From Streptomyces sp. FIT100 (GTDB taxonomy: Bacteria > Actinomycetota > Actinomycetes > Streptomycetales > Streptomycetaceae), in contig NZ_CP075715.1 of assembly GCF_024584805.1 (NCBI RefSeq), forward strand, positions 3,978,526-4,042,525: a stretch of 64,000 nt of DNA. The letters run 5' to 3'. A program made the translations under genes and the position numbers. The notes under the pieces are model-generated. The model was not told where the DNA came from and ran no database searches. It saw only the letters and a program-made list of their open reading frames with translations. This document shows positions 41,855-49,246 of the stretch, piece after piece; the stretch's first letter is position 1, and the number at the start of each line of letters is the position of its first letter.

Positions 41855-41888
41855 GCTGGCTTCGGGGCGAGGCAGTCCTTCAGTCCCT

Positions 41889-42749
41889 TCAGCGGTACGG
41901 ACGTTCGCGGTCCTGGTGTCCGTTCTGCTCCTGCTCCTGCTCCTGCTCCCGGTTTTGGTTTTGGTCTTGGTGTTGGTCCTCGGGTCCGTGGCTCGGATCC
42001 GTGTATCCCGGACCCGTGTGGTTCTGCTGCCCGTGGTGTCCGTGGTCGTGCTGCTCGTGGCTCTGTGTGGCGATGACCGCGGCTTGTACGCGACGCTCCA
42101 CACCGAGCTTCGACAGCAGCCGTGAGATGTGGTTCTTGACGGTCTTCTCCGACAGATAGAGCTTCTTGCCGATCTGGCGGTTGGTCAGTCCCTCGCCGAT
42201 CAGGTCGAGTACGGCTCGTTCCCGCTCCGACAGCACCGCCAGCCGTTCGTCCTCGGCCGGACGGGCTGCCTCGGGGGCGCGCAGCGACCGCATCAGCCGC
42301 GTGGTGGTGGCCGGGTCGAGCATCGACTGCCCGGTGGCCACGGTGCGCACGGCGGCGACCAGGTCGGAACCCTTGATCTGTTTGAGTACGTAGCCGGCCG
42401 CCCCGGCCATGATGGCGTCCAGCAAGGCGTCTTCGTCGTCGAAGGACGTCAGCATCAGACAGGCCAGGTCCGGCATGTTCGAGCGCAGCTCGCGGCAGAC
42501 GGTGATGCCGTCGCCGTCCGGGAGGCGGACGTCGAGGACCGCGACGTGGGGGCGTAGCGCGGGGCCGCGGGTCAGGGCCTGCGCGGCGGTCGACGCCTCT
42601 CCCACCACCTCTATGTCGGACTCGGCGCCGAGCAGGTCGTGCAGGCCGCGTCGGACGACTTCATGGTCGTCGAGGAGGAAGACCCGGATGGGAGCCTCGG
42701 CCGAGAAGGAAGGCACTTTCGGCGGGGCCTCGGACGGTGCATCGGACAT
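41889..42749 (-). CDS. DevR/DosR-like NarL-family response regulator with His/Gln-rich tail
   Basis: The protein has 286 residues. After a Pro/Ala-rich N-terminal ~20 residues comes the receiver domain (RVFLLDDHEVVRRGLHDLLG; phospho-acceptor in VAVLDVRLPDGDG; LMLTSFD; YVLKQI) and the LuxR HTH (LSERERAVLDLIGEGLTNRQ, LYLSEKTVKNHISRLLSKL), which match DevR closely. The last ~58 residues are an unusual tail: His/Gln-rich (HEQHDHGHHGQQNH), then Gln/Asp/Glu repeats, and RERPYR. ATG 42749 is the first gene; the next upstream gene on this strand is the protease at 42871. Convergent with the DevS-like kinase gene, its likely partner. Confidence 0.92.
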   Translation of the reverse strand: MSDAPSEAPPKVPSFSAEAPIRVFLLDDHEVVRRGLHDLLGAESDIEVVGEASTAAQALTRGPALRPHVAVLDVRLPDGDGITVCRELRSNMPDLACLMLTSFDDEDALLDAIMAGAAGYVLKQIKGSDLVAAVRTVATGQSMLDPATTTRLMRSLRAPEAARPAEDERLAVLSERERAVLDLIGEGLTNRQIGKKLYLSEKTVKNHISRLLSKLGVERRVQAAVIATQSHEQHDHGHHGQQNHTGPGYTDPSHGPEDQHQDQNQNREQEQEQEQNGHQDRERPYR

Positions 42750-42870
42750 GTGAGCCCCTCGCAGCTGTGGTGGTGCCACGTGCCTGGTGGTCCCACCTGA
42801 TCATCGCGACTCCCGCAGGGGGTGCAACGCGGCTGGCCGGTGCCTTGTCCCTTTCACACCACGGGCCCTT

Positions 42871-43452
42871 TCACACCGGGGCTCCGTTACTCCGGTACGT
42901 GCCATCACTCCGGTACGTTCCGTCACCGGTCAGGCCAAGGAGCTCCTCTTCGATACTCATGGCGACGAGCCCGACCTTGGACGCCACGATGGGCGACAGC
43001 CCATGACCCAGTGATGAGTTGGCGCCCTGTACGGCATATACGACCAGCCGCCGCGGCATGCGCCCGAGGGCGCGGGAGAGCTCGATGCCCTCACGGAGCA
43101 CAGGGCCATGGGGTTCCGTCGACGAGGGGTGCCCGTTTCGACGGCCGGACACTTCTATCCGGCTGATCCGCCCAGGGTCATCCGGCTGGGCGTGGGCGGC
43201 GTCGATGACCACTGCCAGGTCTGCCTCCTGCCACAGCGCGATGAGCAGGCCCGGGTCCCCGTTGCAGGTGCTGAGCTCGGCTTCGAGGGGGAGGGGACGC
43301 TGCGTGGCTCGCCTCCGGAGCTCGTCGATGACCGCCCAGCCCACGCCGTCGTCGTGCCTGAAGTCGTTGCCGAGGCCGATGAGGGCGATCCGTGTAGGGG
43401 GGCTCATTGTCCGGGGTGGCATCGTCAGGGGTTCCATCGTCACGGGTTGCAT
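42871..43452 (-). CDS. Hydrogenase maturation protease family protein
   Basis: The protein has 193 residues. HyaD/HybD-like fold: ALIGLGNDFRHDDGVGWAVI (the metal-binding acidic residue is D in HDDG, where HybD has E), DLAVVIDAAHAQ (second Asp ligand) and LSRALGRMPRRLVVYAVQG. Such proteases trim the C-terminus of [NiFe]-hydrogenase large subunits after metal insertion. No hydrogenase gene is in the window. ATG 43452 has a strong RBS (GGAGGAAG). The first 20 residues are four imperfect MxPxT repeats (MQPVT MEPLT MPPRT MSPPT), each beginning with ATG. The C-terminus repeats GTYRS. A DosR-like box lies 66 bp upstream. Confidence 0.82.
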   Translation of the reverse strand: MQPVTMEPLTMPPRTMSPPTRIALIGLGNDFRHDDGVGWAVIDELRRRATQRPLPLEAELSTCNGDPGLLIALWQEADLAVVIDAAHAQPDDPGRISRIEVSGRRNGHPSSTEPHGPVLREGIELSRALGRMPRRLVVYAVQGANSSLGHGLSPIVASKVGLVAMSIEEELLGLTGDGTYRSDGTYRSNGAPV

Positions 43453-43517
43453 CGTGCTTCCTCCCGCCCTGTGTCCCTATGCCGTCCACGCTGAGCCGCT
43501 CGCGGGTCTCGGCACAT

Positions 43518-43531
43518 GGGCCGAATGGCCC
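43518..43531 (-). promoter_or_regulatory. DosR/DevR-like box upstream of hydrogenase protease
   Basis: GGGCCGAATGGCCC fits GGGnCnnnnGnCCC, 66 bp upstream of the protease start. It is a near-perfect palindrome. Confidence 0.45.
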
Positions 43532-43584
43532 TGGTGCCGGGGCCGCCCCGCCTTTTCCGCCCAGCTCTGGCGGACTGCGGCGAT

Positions 43585-43600
43585 GTTTCACGTGGAACAT
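43585..43600. other. parS centromere-like site (ParB binding)
   Basis: TGTTTCACGTGGAACA matches the ParB target (TGTTTCACGTGAAACA in Bacillus, GTTTCACGTGGAAC type in Streptomyces) with one change in the outer arm. It lies in the 198-bp gap between azoreductase and protease genes. S. coelicolor carries about twenty such sites, clustered around oriC, which ParB binds to segregate chromosomes during sporulation. Confidence 0.85.
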
Positions 43601-43650
43601 CGGCGGGGCGTGCGTTCGCACTCGCTCCCGCCCCGCCGAATCTCGTGTCG

Positions 43651-44259
43651 TTACGCCGCCAGGCGCGTCGCCAGTTCCTTCGCCTTCTGCTCGGCCTCCT
43701 CGAACGCCTTGGTGCGAGACGCCTCGGCGAGCGGGATGAACTCGGCCATCTCGGGCTTCATCGGTGCCAGCGTCATCTCGGGAACGATGAAGTCGACCTC
43801 GGCGCCGAACATCCCGTTCAGGACCTTCTCCAGGTAGTTCTGTACGAACTCGAAGTCCTCCCGCGGGGTGCCGGGGGCGTACGAGCCGCCACGGCTGGCG
43901 ACCACGGTGATCGGGATGCCCGCGGAGACGCCGGGGCCGGCGTTGTGGCCGACGATGATCACCTGGTCCAGCCATGCCTTGAGCGTGGAGGGGATCGTGA
44001 AGTTGTACATGGGGGCACCGATCAGTACCGCGTCCGCGGCCGCGAGTTCGGCGGCGAGCTCGGAGCGGAGCGCATCGTCCGCTCCCGCGGAGACGGCGGT
44101 GATGTCCAGATGGGGCAGCGGGTTGGCGGCCAGATCCCGGTAGACGACCTCGCCCTCGGGGTGCGCTTCCAGCCAGGACTTCACAAAGGCGGCCGTGACG
44201 TCGCGCGATGCAGAGCCCTGGGGAAAGACGGCGGAATCGATGTGCAGCAGCGTGGCCAT
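43651..44259 (-). CDS. azoR: FMN-dependent NADH-azoreductase (AzoR/flavodoxin fold)
   Basis: The protein has 202 residues. Flavodoxin-like fold: HIDSAVFPQGSASRDVTAAF, AVLIGAPMYNFTIPSTLKAW (FMN site), TVVASRGGSYAPGT. AzoR-type enzymes reduce azo bonds and quinones with NADH. ATG 44259 follows GGAGTTACGTC. It is divergent from the HxlR regulator gene with a 113-bp gap, a typical arrangement of a redox-sensing repressor with its azoreductase. The quinone or electrophile inducing it is unknown. Confidence 0.92.
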   Translation of the reverse strand: MATLLHIDSAVFPQGSASRDVTAAFVKSWLEAHPEGEVVYRDLAANPLPHLDITAVSAGADDALRSELAAELAAADAVLIGAPMYNFTIPSTLKAWLDQVIIVGHNAGPGVSAGIPITVVASRGGSYAPGTPREDFEFVQNYLEKVLNGMFGAEVDFIVPEMTLAPMKPEMAEFIPLAEASRTKAFEEAEQKAKELATRLAA

Positions 44260-44294
44260 GACGTAACTCCAGATGGGGCGAGTGGTTGTGGTGA

Positions 44295-44312
44295 TACTTA
44301 CGTGCGTAACTA
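44295..44312. promoter_or_regulatory. HxlR-type operator between azoR and its regulator
   Basis: TACTTACGTGCGTAACTA has two arms, TACTTACG and CGTAACTA (revcomp TAGTTACG), with one mismatch. It resembles the TACTNNNNGTAAGTA type of palindrome seen at HxlR/YodB targets. It lies 36 bp from the azoR start and 61 bp from the regulator start. Confidence 0.65.
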
Positions 44313-44372
44313 TGAATACCACAGCTGCTTACCTTTTTTCACCACCTCACGAGTGGGCAGTACCCTGGGGCC

Positions 44373-44741
44373 ATGGCGGACCACGGCGAGCACGACTGCA
44401 AGAAGGTCGACGGGTCGATCACGCGTGTCTTCGGACTGCTCGGAAAGCGTTGGACCGGCCCGATCGTGTCGGTGCTGATGCAGCGGCCGGTGCACTTCGC
44501 CGAGCTGCGCAGGGCGATCCCCGGCATCAGCGAGCGCATGCTGTCCGACCGGCTCACGGAGCTGGGGGCTGCCGGACTGGTCGTGCGCGAGGTCGACGAA
44601 GGTCCGCCGCTGCGCGTCGCGTACCGGCTGACGGAAGCCGGTACGGCGCTGGAGCCCGCGCTCAAGGAACTCGGACGCTGGGCGGAGGCGCATCTGCCGG
44701 GCGGTGTGGGCGGCATGCGGGGAGAGGGCGGGCCCTGCTGA
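44373..44741 (+). CDS. HxlR-family winged-helix regulator
   Basis: The protein has 122 residues. The HxlR core: ITRVFGLLGKRWTGPIVSVL, RPVHFAELRRAIPGISERML, DRLTELGAAGLVVREV and a C-terminal helix (RLTEAGTALEPALKELGRWA). A Cys at position 9 (HGEHDCKK) is near the place of the redox Cys of YodB/HypR proteins (Cys6-type). Such repressors release DNA when quinones or diamide modify the Cys, so it likely controls the divergent azoreductase. ATG 44373 is used. A single Cys near the N-terminus and another in the last residue (GGPC) allow disulphide or S-alkylation switching (inference). Confidence 0.9.
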   Translation: MADHGEHDCKKVDGSITRVFGLLGKRWTGPIVSVLMQRPVHFAELRRAIPGISERMLSDRLTELGAAGLVVREVDEGPPLRVAYRLTEAGTALEPALKELGRWAEAHLPGGVGGMRGEGGPC

Positions 44742-45014
44742 AGGGACTGCGCAGCCGGAGTCACTGCCGAGTGACCGCCGAGTGACTGTCGGCGTGAGTG
44801 CGGGAGCGGCGCTGCGGGAGCGAAGCCGGAGAACGGCTGGGGGATGTCCGCGGGAACCTCTGCCGGCGCCGTCGGCGACTCGGCATATGCCTGGAGAGAT
44901 GCGCTGGTCGTGGAGGTGGCGCCGAGGTTTTCCACAGGGGGAGACGGCTGCCTTGCCTGGCGGTACCGTCTTGGTCAGTTGATGTTGTGCGACGTCGGGG
45001 GAGGCGATCCCGCC
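44742..45014. other. Spacer before DUF2252 gene
   Basis: 273 bp. It starts with AGTCACT (44759) and AGTGACT (44781) inverted with the direct repeat GCCGAGTGAC, a possible terminator of the HxlR transcript. A DnaA-like TTTTCCACA occurs near 44929. No gene recognised. Confidence 0.4.
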
Positions 45015-46457
45015 ATGGGTGAGGTCGAAACGGTTGTGCCGGTGCAGCGGTCGGCTTCCGGGGGTGTGCGGGTCCCGGAGATCGCGGGTTTCGCGGCGCG
45101 GGCGGCAGGAGGCGCCTCGGACTCGCCGAAGGTGACCGGAAAGGCACTGCGGGCCCGGGTGCCGCGCTCGTCGCACGACACGCTCATCATCGGAGCGGGG
45201 CGGCCGGACGCGGTGCAGGCTGTCGAGGAGTCCAGCCGGGACCGGGTGCCGGAGCTCGCCCCGATCCGGGTGGGACGGATGGCCGCGACGCCTTTCGCGT
45301 TTCTGCGCGGTTCGGCCGGGCTGATGGCGCATGACCTGGTCACGACCCCCGTCACCGGCGTCGTGGCGCAGATCTGCGGCGACGCCCACGCGGCGAACTT
45401 CGGGCTGTACGGGGACGTGCGCGGGCGCCTCGTCATCGATCTCAACGACTTCGACGAGACGGCCGCCGGGCCGTGGGAGTGGGATCTCAAGCGCCTCGCG
45501 GCCTCGATCGTGCTCGCCGGCCGTGAGGCGGGCGCCGATGAGGACACCTGCCGCAAGGCCGCGTTCGATGTGGCCGGGGCCTACCGGCGGACCATGCGGC
45601 TGCTCGCCAGGCTTCCGGTGCTCGACGCGTGGAACGCGATCGCGGACGAGGAGCTCGTCTCCCACACGGACGCGCGGGACCTGCTGGGCACGCTGGAGCG
45701 GGTCTCGGAGAAGGCCCGGAGCAACACGAGCGCCCGGTTCGCCGCCAAGTCGACCGAGGCGGGGCCGGACGGAGGACGCCGCTTCGTGGACGCACCGCCC
45801 GTGCTGCGCCGGGTGGCCGACGAGGAGGCGGCGGCCGTCGCCTCCTCGCTCGGGGAGTACCTCGAGACCCTCTCCGAGGACCGGCTGCCGCTGCTCGCCC
45901 GGTATGCCATCCACGATGTCGCCTTCCGTGTCGTGGGCACCGGCAGCGTGGGGACGCGGTCGTATGTGGTGCTGCTGATCGACCACCGTGGCGAGCCGCT
46001 CGTGCTCCAGGTGAAGGAGGCGCGTCCGTCGGCGCTGCTGCCGCATCTCGAGGCGGCGGGCTTCGAGGCGCCCGAGCCGGTGCACGAGGGGCGTCGGGTC
46101 GTGCTGGGGCAGAAGCGGATGCAGGTCGTCAGCGACATCCTGCTGGGCTGGACGACGGTGGAGGGCAGGCCCTTCCAGGTGCGGCAGTTCAGGAACCGCA
46201 AGGGCAGCGTGGACCCGGCGGCTCTTGCGGCCGACCAGATAGACGACTACGCCCGGATGACGGGCGCACTGCTCGCCAGGGCCCATGCACACAGCGTCGA
46301 CCCGCGGCTGGTCGCGGGGTACTGCGGGAAGAACGAGGAGCTGGACGAGGCGGTGGCTGGCTTCGCCGTTCTCTACGCGGACCGGACCGAGGCGGACCAC
46401 GCCGAGCTGGTGGCCGCGGTGCGCAGCGGCCGGATAGCCGCCGAGCTGGGGGTGTGA
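45015..46457 (+). CDS. DUF2252 family protein (kinase-like fold)
   Basis: The protein has 480 residues. DUF2252 hallmarks: RMAATPFAFLRGSAGLMAHD, CGDAHAANFGLYG, VIDLNDFDETAAGPWEWDLKRLA, then VGTGSVGTRSYVVLL and QVKEARPSAL. The DxHxxN-like GDAHAANF and DLNDFDE patterns resemble the catalytic loop of aminoglycoside-phosphotransferase-like kinases, so a small-molecule or protein phosphotransfer role is suspected; no substrate is known. No signal peptide. ATG 45015 has GGGGGAGG upstream; ATG 44982 is an in-frame alternative. It stands in front of a J-domain gene with 117 bp between. Confidence 0.9.
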   Translation: MGEVETVVPVQRSASGGVRVPEIAGFAARAAGGASDSPKVTGKALRARVPRSSHDTLIIGAGRPDAVQAVEESSRDRVPELAPIRVGRMAATPFAFLRGSAGLMAHDLVTTPVTGVVAQICGDAHAANFGLYGDVRGRLVIDLNDFDETAAGPWEWDLKRLAASIVLAGREAGADEDTCRKAAFDVAGAYRRTMRLLARLPVLDAWNAIADEELVSHTDARDLLGTLERVSEKARSNTSARFAAKSTEAGPDGGRRFVDAPPVLRRVADEEAAAVASSLGEYLETLSEDRLPLLARYAIHDVAFRVVGTGSVGTRSYVVLLIDHRGEPLVLQVKEARPSALLPHLEAAGFEAPEPVHEGRRVVLGQKRMQVVSDILLGWTTVEGRPFQVRQFRNRKGSVDPAALAADQIDDYARMTGALLARAHAHSVDPRLVAGYCGKNEELDEAVAGFAVLYADRTEADHAELVAAVRSGRIAAELGV

Positions 46458-46574
46458 CGGGCCAAGGGCCCGGCCGCCCTGGCGTGCCGTAGCTCTGCCA
46501 TACGCTGGGCGGGTGACCCGGGGCCCTCCCGGGCGCGGACGACCCGGACCGACGACGATCAGGACGACCACCGC

Positions 46575-47498
46575 GTGGACGAGCAGAGCAGCGTGGACGA
46601 GCAGGGCGTGCCGAGTGCGCAGGACGCGTCCGAGGTGCGGGACGCGCGGGAAGCCCTGGACGGCGACGGCCGGGGCGCGCAGGGCGAGGCCGGTGGTGCG
46701 GGCGCCGCGGGCGGCGCGGGCGGTGAGCGGCCCGAGGCGCGGCTGGAGCGGGCCGTGCGCATCGCCGAGCAGGCGCTGATCGAGTTCGAGATCGCGGTGG
46801 AGACCTTCCGGGTCGAGGTGGAGAACTTCTCCCGGCTGCATCACCAGAAGCTCGGCCCGATGTACTCCCGGCTCGACGAGCTGGACGCCCTGATCGCGGA
46901 GGCCCGTGCCGCCCGCACCGGCGACCCGGAGGACCTGCGCAGGGCGCAGGAGGCACGGGCCGTGGTCATGCCGATGCCCGGCGTCGAAGAGCTCTTCCAT
47001 GACTGGATCGATTCGGACGGCCTCTCCCCCGAGGCGGCCGCGATGCTGACCGAGCAGTCCGTGCAGCCGCCGAAGCGGGTGCGGCCCAGTGACGAGGCCC
47101 GCAAGCTCTACCGGGAGCTCGCCCGCAAGGCACACCCGGATCTGGCGCAGGAGGAGAAGGAGCGGGCGCGCCGGGAGGCGTTCATCACCCGTGTGAACGC
47201 CGCATACGGGCGGGGGGACGAGGCCCTGCTGCGCGAACTGTCGAAGGAGTGGGACGCCGGACCGGAGCCCGAGGCCCACCGGCTCAGCGAGAGCGACGAG
47301 CTCTACGCCCGACTGGAGTGGCTGGCGCAGCGCAAGGAACTGCTGACCGTGATTGCCAAGGAGCTCGAGGACAGCGCGATCGGCGCGATGCTGAAGATGG
47401 CGCCCGACGACCCGGACCGGCTGCTGGAAGAGATCGCCGAGCAGCTGCTCGCGCAGGTCGCCCAGCGTGAGGCCGAGCTGGCCTCCATGGTGCAGTAG
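46575..47498 (+). CDS. J-domain protein with coiled-coil N-terminal half
   Basis: The protein has 307 residues. A disordered N-terminal ~50 residues (Gly/Ala/Gln rich) precede a coiled coil (about 55-135, RLERAVRIAEQALIEFEIAV). At about 175-225 is a J domain with the HPD triplet in KLYRELARKAHPDLAQEEKE and INRVNAAYGRGDEALL (here TRVNAAYG). The C-terminal part is helical (LYARLEWLAQRKELLTVIAK). J domains stimulate Hsp70 ATPase; without Zn or G/F domains it is a specialised co-chaperone. GTG 46575 is the start. It may share a transcript with the rhodanese gene 63 bp downstream. Confidence 0.88.
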   Translation: MDEQSSVDEQGVPSAQDASEVRDAREALDGDGRGAQGEAGGAGAAGGAGGERPEARLERAVRIAEQALIEFEIAVETFRVEVENFSRLHHQKLGPMYSRLDELDALIAEARAARTGDPEDLRRAQEARAVVMPMPGVEELFHDWIDSDGLSPEAAAMLTEQSVQPPKRVRPSDEARKLYRELARKAHPDLAQEEKERARREAFITRVNAAYGRGDEALLRELSKEWDAGPEPEAHRLSESDELYARLEWLAQRKELLTVIAKELEDSAIGAMLKMAPDDPDRLLEEIAEQLLAQVAQREAELASMVQ

Positions 47499-47561
47499 GT
47501 TTTTCAGGGACGGCCGTCGCGCACGGTACGCATCCCGTGGTTACGAGAGAAGGCATCACCC

Positions 47562-47906
47562 ATGAATTTCGCTCCGCTGCCCTCGGTGGACGTCGTGTCC
47601 GTCCCGGCCGACGGTCTGGTGCTCGACGTCCGGGAGGACGACGAGTGGGCGGCCGGTCATGTCGCGGGTGCGCTGCACATTCCGATGAGCGACTTCGTGG
47701 CCCGCTTCGGTGAGGTCACCGAAGCCGTGGCCGAGGGTGGTCGCGCCCATGTGATGTGCCGGGTCGGCGGCCGCTCCGCCCAGGTCACCCAGTACCTGGT
47801 GCAGCAGGGCATCGACGCCGTCAACATCGACGGCGGGATGCAGGCGTGGGCCGCCGCGGGACGCCCGATGGTCACCGAGGACGGCAGCCCGGCGCACGTG
47901 CTCTGA
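47562..47906 (+). CDS. Rhodanese-like domain protein
   Basis: The protein has 114 residues, a single rhodanese domain. VLDVREDDEWAAGHVAGALH is the typical start, and the catalytic Cys lies in VMCRVGGRSAQVTQYL (CRVGGRS active loop). It ends with IDGGMQAWAAAGRPMV. Such proteins move sulfane sulfur or reduce thiosulfate/arsenate-like substrates. ATG 47562 has AGAGAAGG upstream. Small cytosolic single-domain rhodaneses are common; the acceptor here is unknown. A short hairpin (47928-47942) follows, before the convergent acyl-CoA dehydrogenase gene. Confidence 0.94.
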   Translation: MNFAPLPSVDVVSVPADGLVLDVREDDEWAAGHVAGALHIPMSDFVARFGEVTEAVAEGGRAHVMCRVGGRSAQVTQYLVQQGIDAVNIDGGMQAWAAAGRPMVTEDGSPAHVL

Positions 47907-47927
47907 GCCGGCCAGCCCTTCGGGAGA

Positions 47928-47942
47928 GGCCCTGACAGGGCC
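47928..47942. terminator. Small hairpin between convergent genes
   Basis: GGCCCT-GAC-AGGGCC at 47928-47942. Short stem, no T tract. Confidence 0.4.
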
Positions 47943-47964
47943 CGCAGGAGTCACAGCGCGAGGG

Positions 47965-49098
47965 TCAGCCAAGGGGGTGGGCGGCGAGCAGGTCGCCCAG
48001 GACCTCCTCATGGGCCGCGGCCGGGCCGAGCGAGAGCTCGAGCTGCTTGGCCCACGCGTGGTAGCGGTGGAGCGGGTAGTCGGTGTCGGCGCCGAAACCG
48101 CCGTGCAGATGCTGTGCGGTCTGCACGACGCGCCGCACGCCCTCGGAGGCCCAGATCTTCGCCACCGCGATGTCCCCGGCCGTCGGCAGCGACCCGCCCG
48201 CACCGGTGGCGATCCGCCAGGCGGCCTGCCAGAGCGTGGCCTCCATCGCGCGCAGATCGATGTAGCGGTCGGCGGACTGCACTGCCACGGCCTGGAAGGT
48301 CGCGACGGGGAAGCCGAACTGCTCGCGCTTGCCGGTGTATTCACTCGTCATCGACAGCACTCGCTCGCCGAGCCCGAGCGCCAGGGCGCAGGTGCCGGTG
48401 GTGAGCAGGCCGCGCAGCCACTCCCAGGCTCCCTCGGCATCGATCAGGCTCTCGCCGTCGAGCCGTACGGAATCAAGCCGGGCCTCGGCGAAGAGCTCGC
48501 CGTTCGTGGAGACCTGCTCGGAGAGCGTCAGGCCCTCGTGGCCACGCGGCACCAGGCCCAGTACCGCACGTCCGTCGCCCGTATGCGCGGGGACGGCGAC
48601 CAGGCCCGCGCACTGCGCCCAGGGCACCGCCGTCTGCACCCCGTCGAGCACCCATGCCCCGTCCTCCTGACGAGCCGTGACGGCGAGCTCAGCCGGGTCG
48701 TGACCGGTGCGGCCGTTGGCCCCGACGGTCAGGACCAGTTCCCCGCGGCCGACCCGGGGAAGGACGCGGGCCCCCAGGGCCGGGCTGCCGAACCGCTCGA
48801 CGGTCATCGCGACGGCACTGGTCTCCAGCAGTGGCACCCGGGCCAGCACCTTTGCCGACTCGCGCAGCACCAGGCAGAGCGCGATGACGTCCAGACCCGC
48901 TCCGTCGTGCTCCGGGGCGAGCACCAGGCTCAGCAGATCGGCGTCCGCGAGCTTCGCCCACAGCGGCCGGTCGAACTCCCCGTCCACGGCGCCCGGGGTG
49001 AGGGCGGGGCTCAGCACCCCATCGGGCGCGACGCCCGAGAAGACCGCCCTCGCCGCCTCGACGGCCGCCTGCTGCTCCTCGGTGAAGGTGAAGTCCAC
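47965..49098 (-). CDS. Acyl-CoA dehydrogenase family protein
   Basis: The protein has 377 residues from GTG 49098 (GAGGA upstream). ACAD fold: DFTFTEEQQAAVEAARAVF, ALCLVLRESAKVLARVPLLE, FAD/substrate region ALALGLGERVLSMTSEYTGK followed by REQFGFPVATFQAVAVQSAD, and VQTAQHLHGGFGADTDYPLHRYHAWAKQ. ACADs oxidise acyl-CoA to enoyl-CoA, transferring electrons to ETF. The gene lies next to the paa cluster on the same strand. It may oxidise a dicarboxylic or aromatic-derived acyl-CoA, or a branched-chain one, but the substrate is not evident. The terminator at 49212 separates it from paaE. Confidence 0.92.
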   Translation of the reverse strand: MDFTFTEEQQAAVEAARAVFSGVAPDGVLSPALTPGAVDGEFDRPLWAKLADADLLSLVLAPEHDGAGLDVIALCLVLRESAKVLARVPLLETSAVAMTVERFGSPALGARVLPRVGRGELVLTVGANGRTGHDPAELAVTARQEDGAWVLDGVQTAVPWAQCAGLVAVPAHTGDGRAVLGLVPRGHEGLTLSEQVSTNGELFAEARLDSVRLDGESLIDAEGAWEWLRGLLTTGTCALALGLGERVLSMTSEYTGKREQFGFPVATFQAVAVQSADRYIDLRAMEATLWQAAWRIATGAGGSLPTAGDIAVAKIWASEGVRRVVQTAQHLHGGFGADTDYPLHRYHAWAKQLELSLGPAAAHEEVLGDLLAAHPLG

Positions 49099-49211
49099 TG
49101 CCCAGTCCTCCCGCGCACCCGGCCCTGCCCGCAACCGAGGGGCCTCATGGTCCCGACGGCTCAGCGATCTGACGGATCGTCAAGATAGAACAGGTTCTAG
49201 CGGAAGGGAAT

Positions 49212-49239
49212 GGTGTCCGCGGCCTCGGCCGCGGACACC
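49212..49239 (-). terminator. Strong terminator after paaE
   Basis: GGTGTCCGCGGCC at 49212-49224 and GGCCGCGGACACC at 49227-49239 form a perfect 13-bp stem, directly after the paaE stop on the minus strand. Confidence 0.75.
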
Positions 49240-49246
49240 TCCGGCG

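Noticed and set aside
44310..47279. A ~990-codon minus-strand frame across DUF2252 and J-domain genes
   Set aside because: It is interrupted by no stop because of GC bias only; the plus-strand products match known families.
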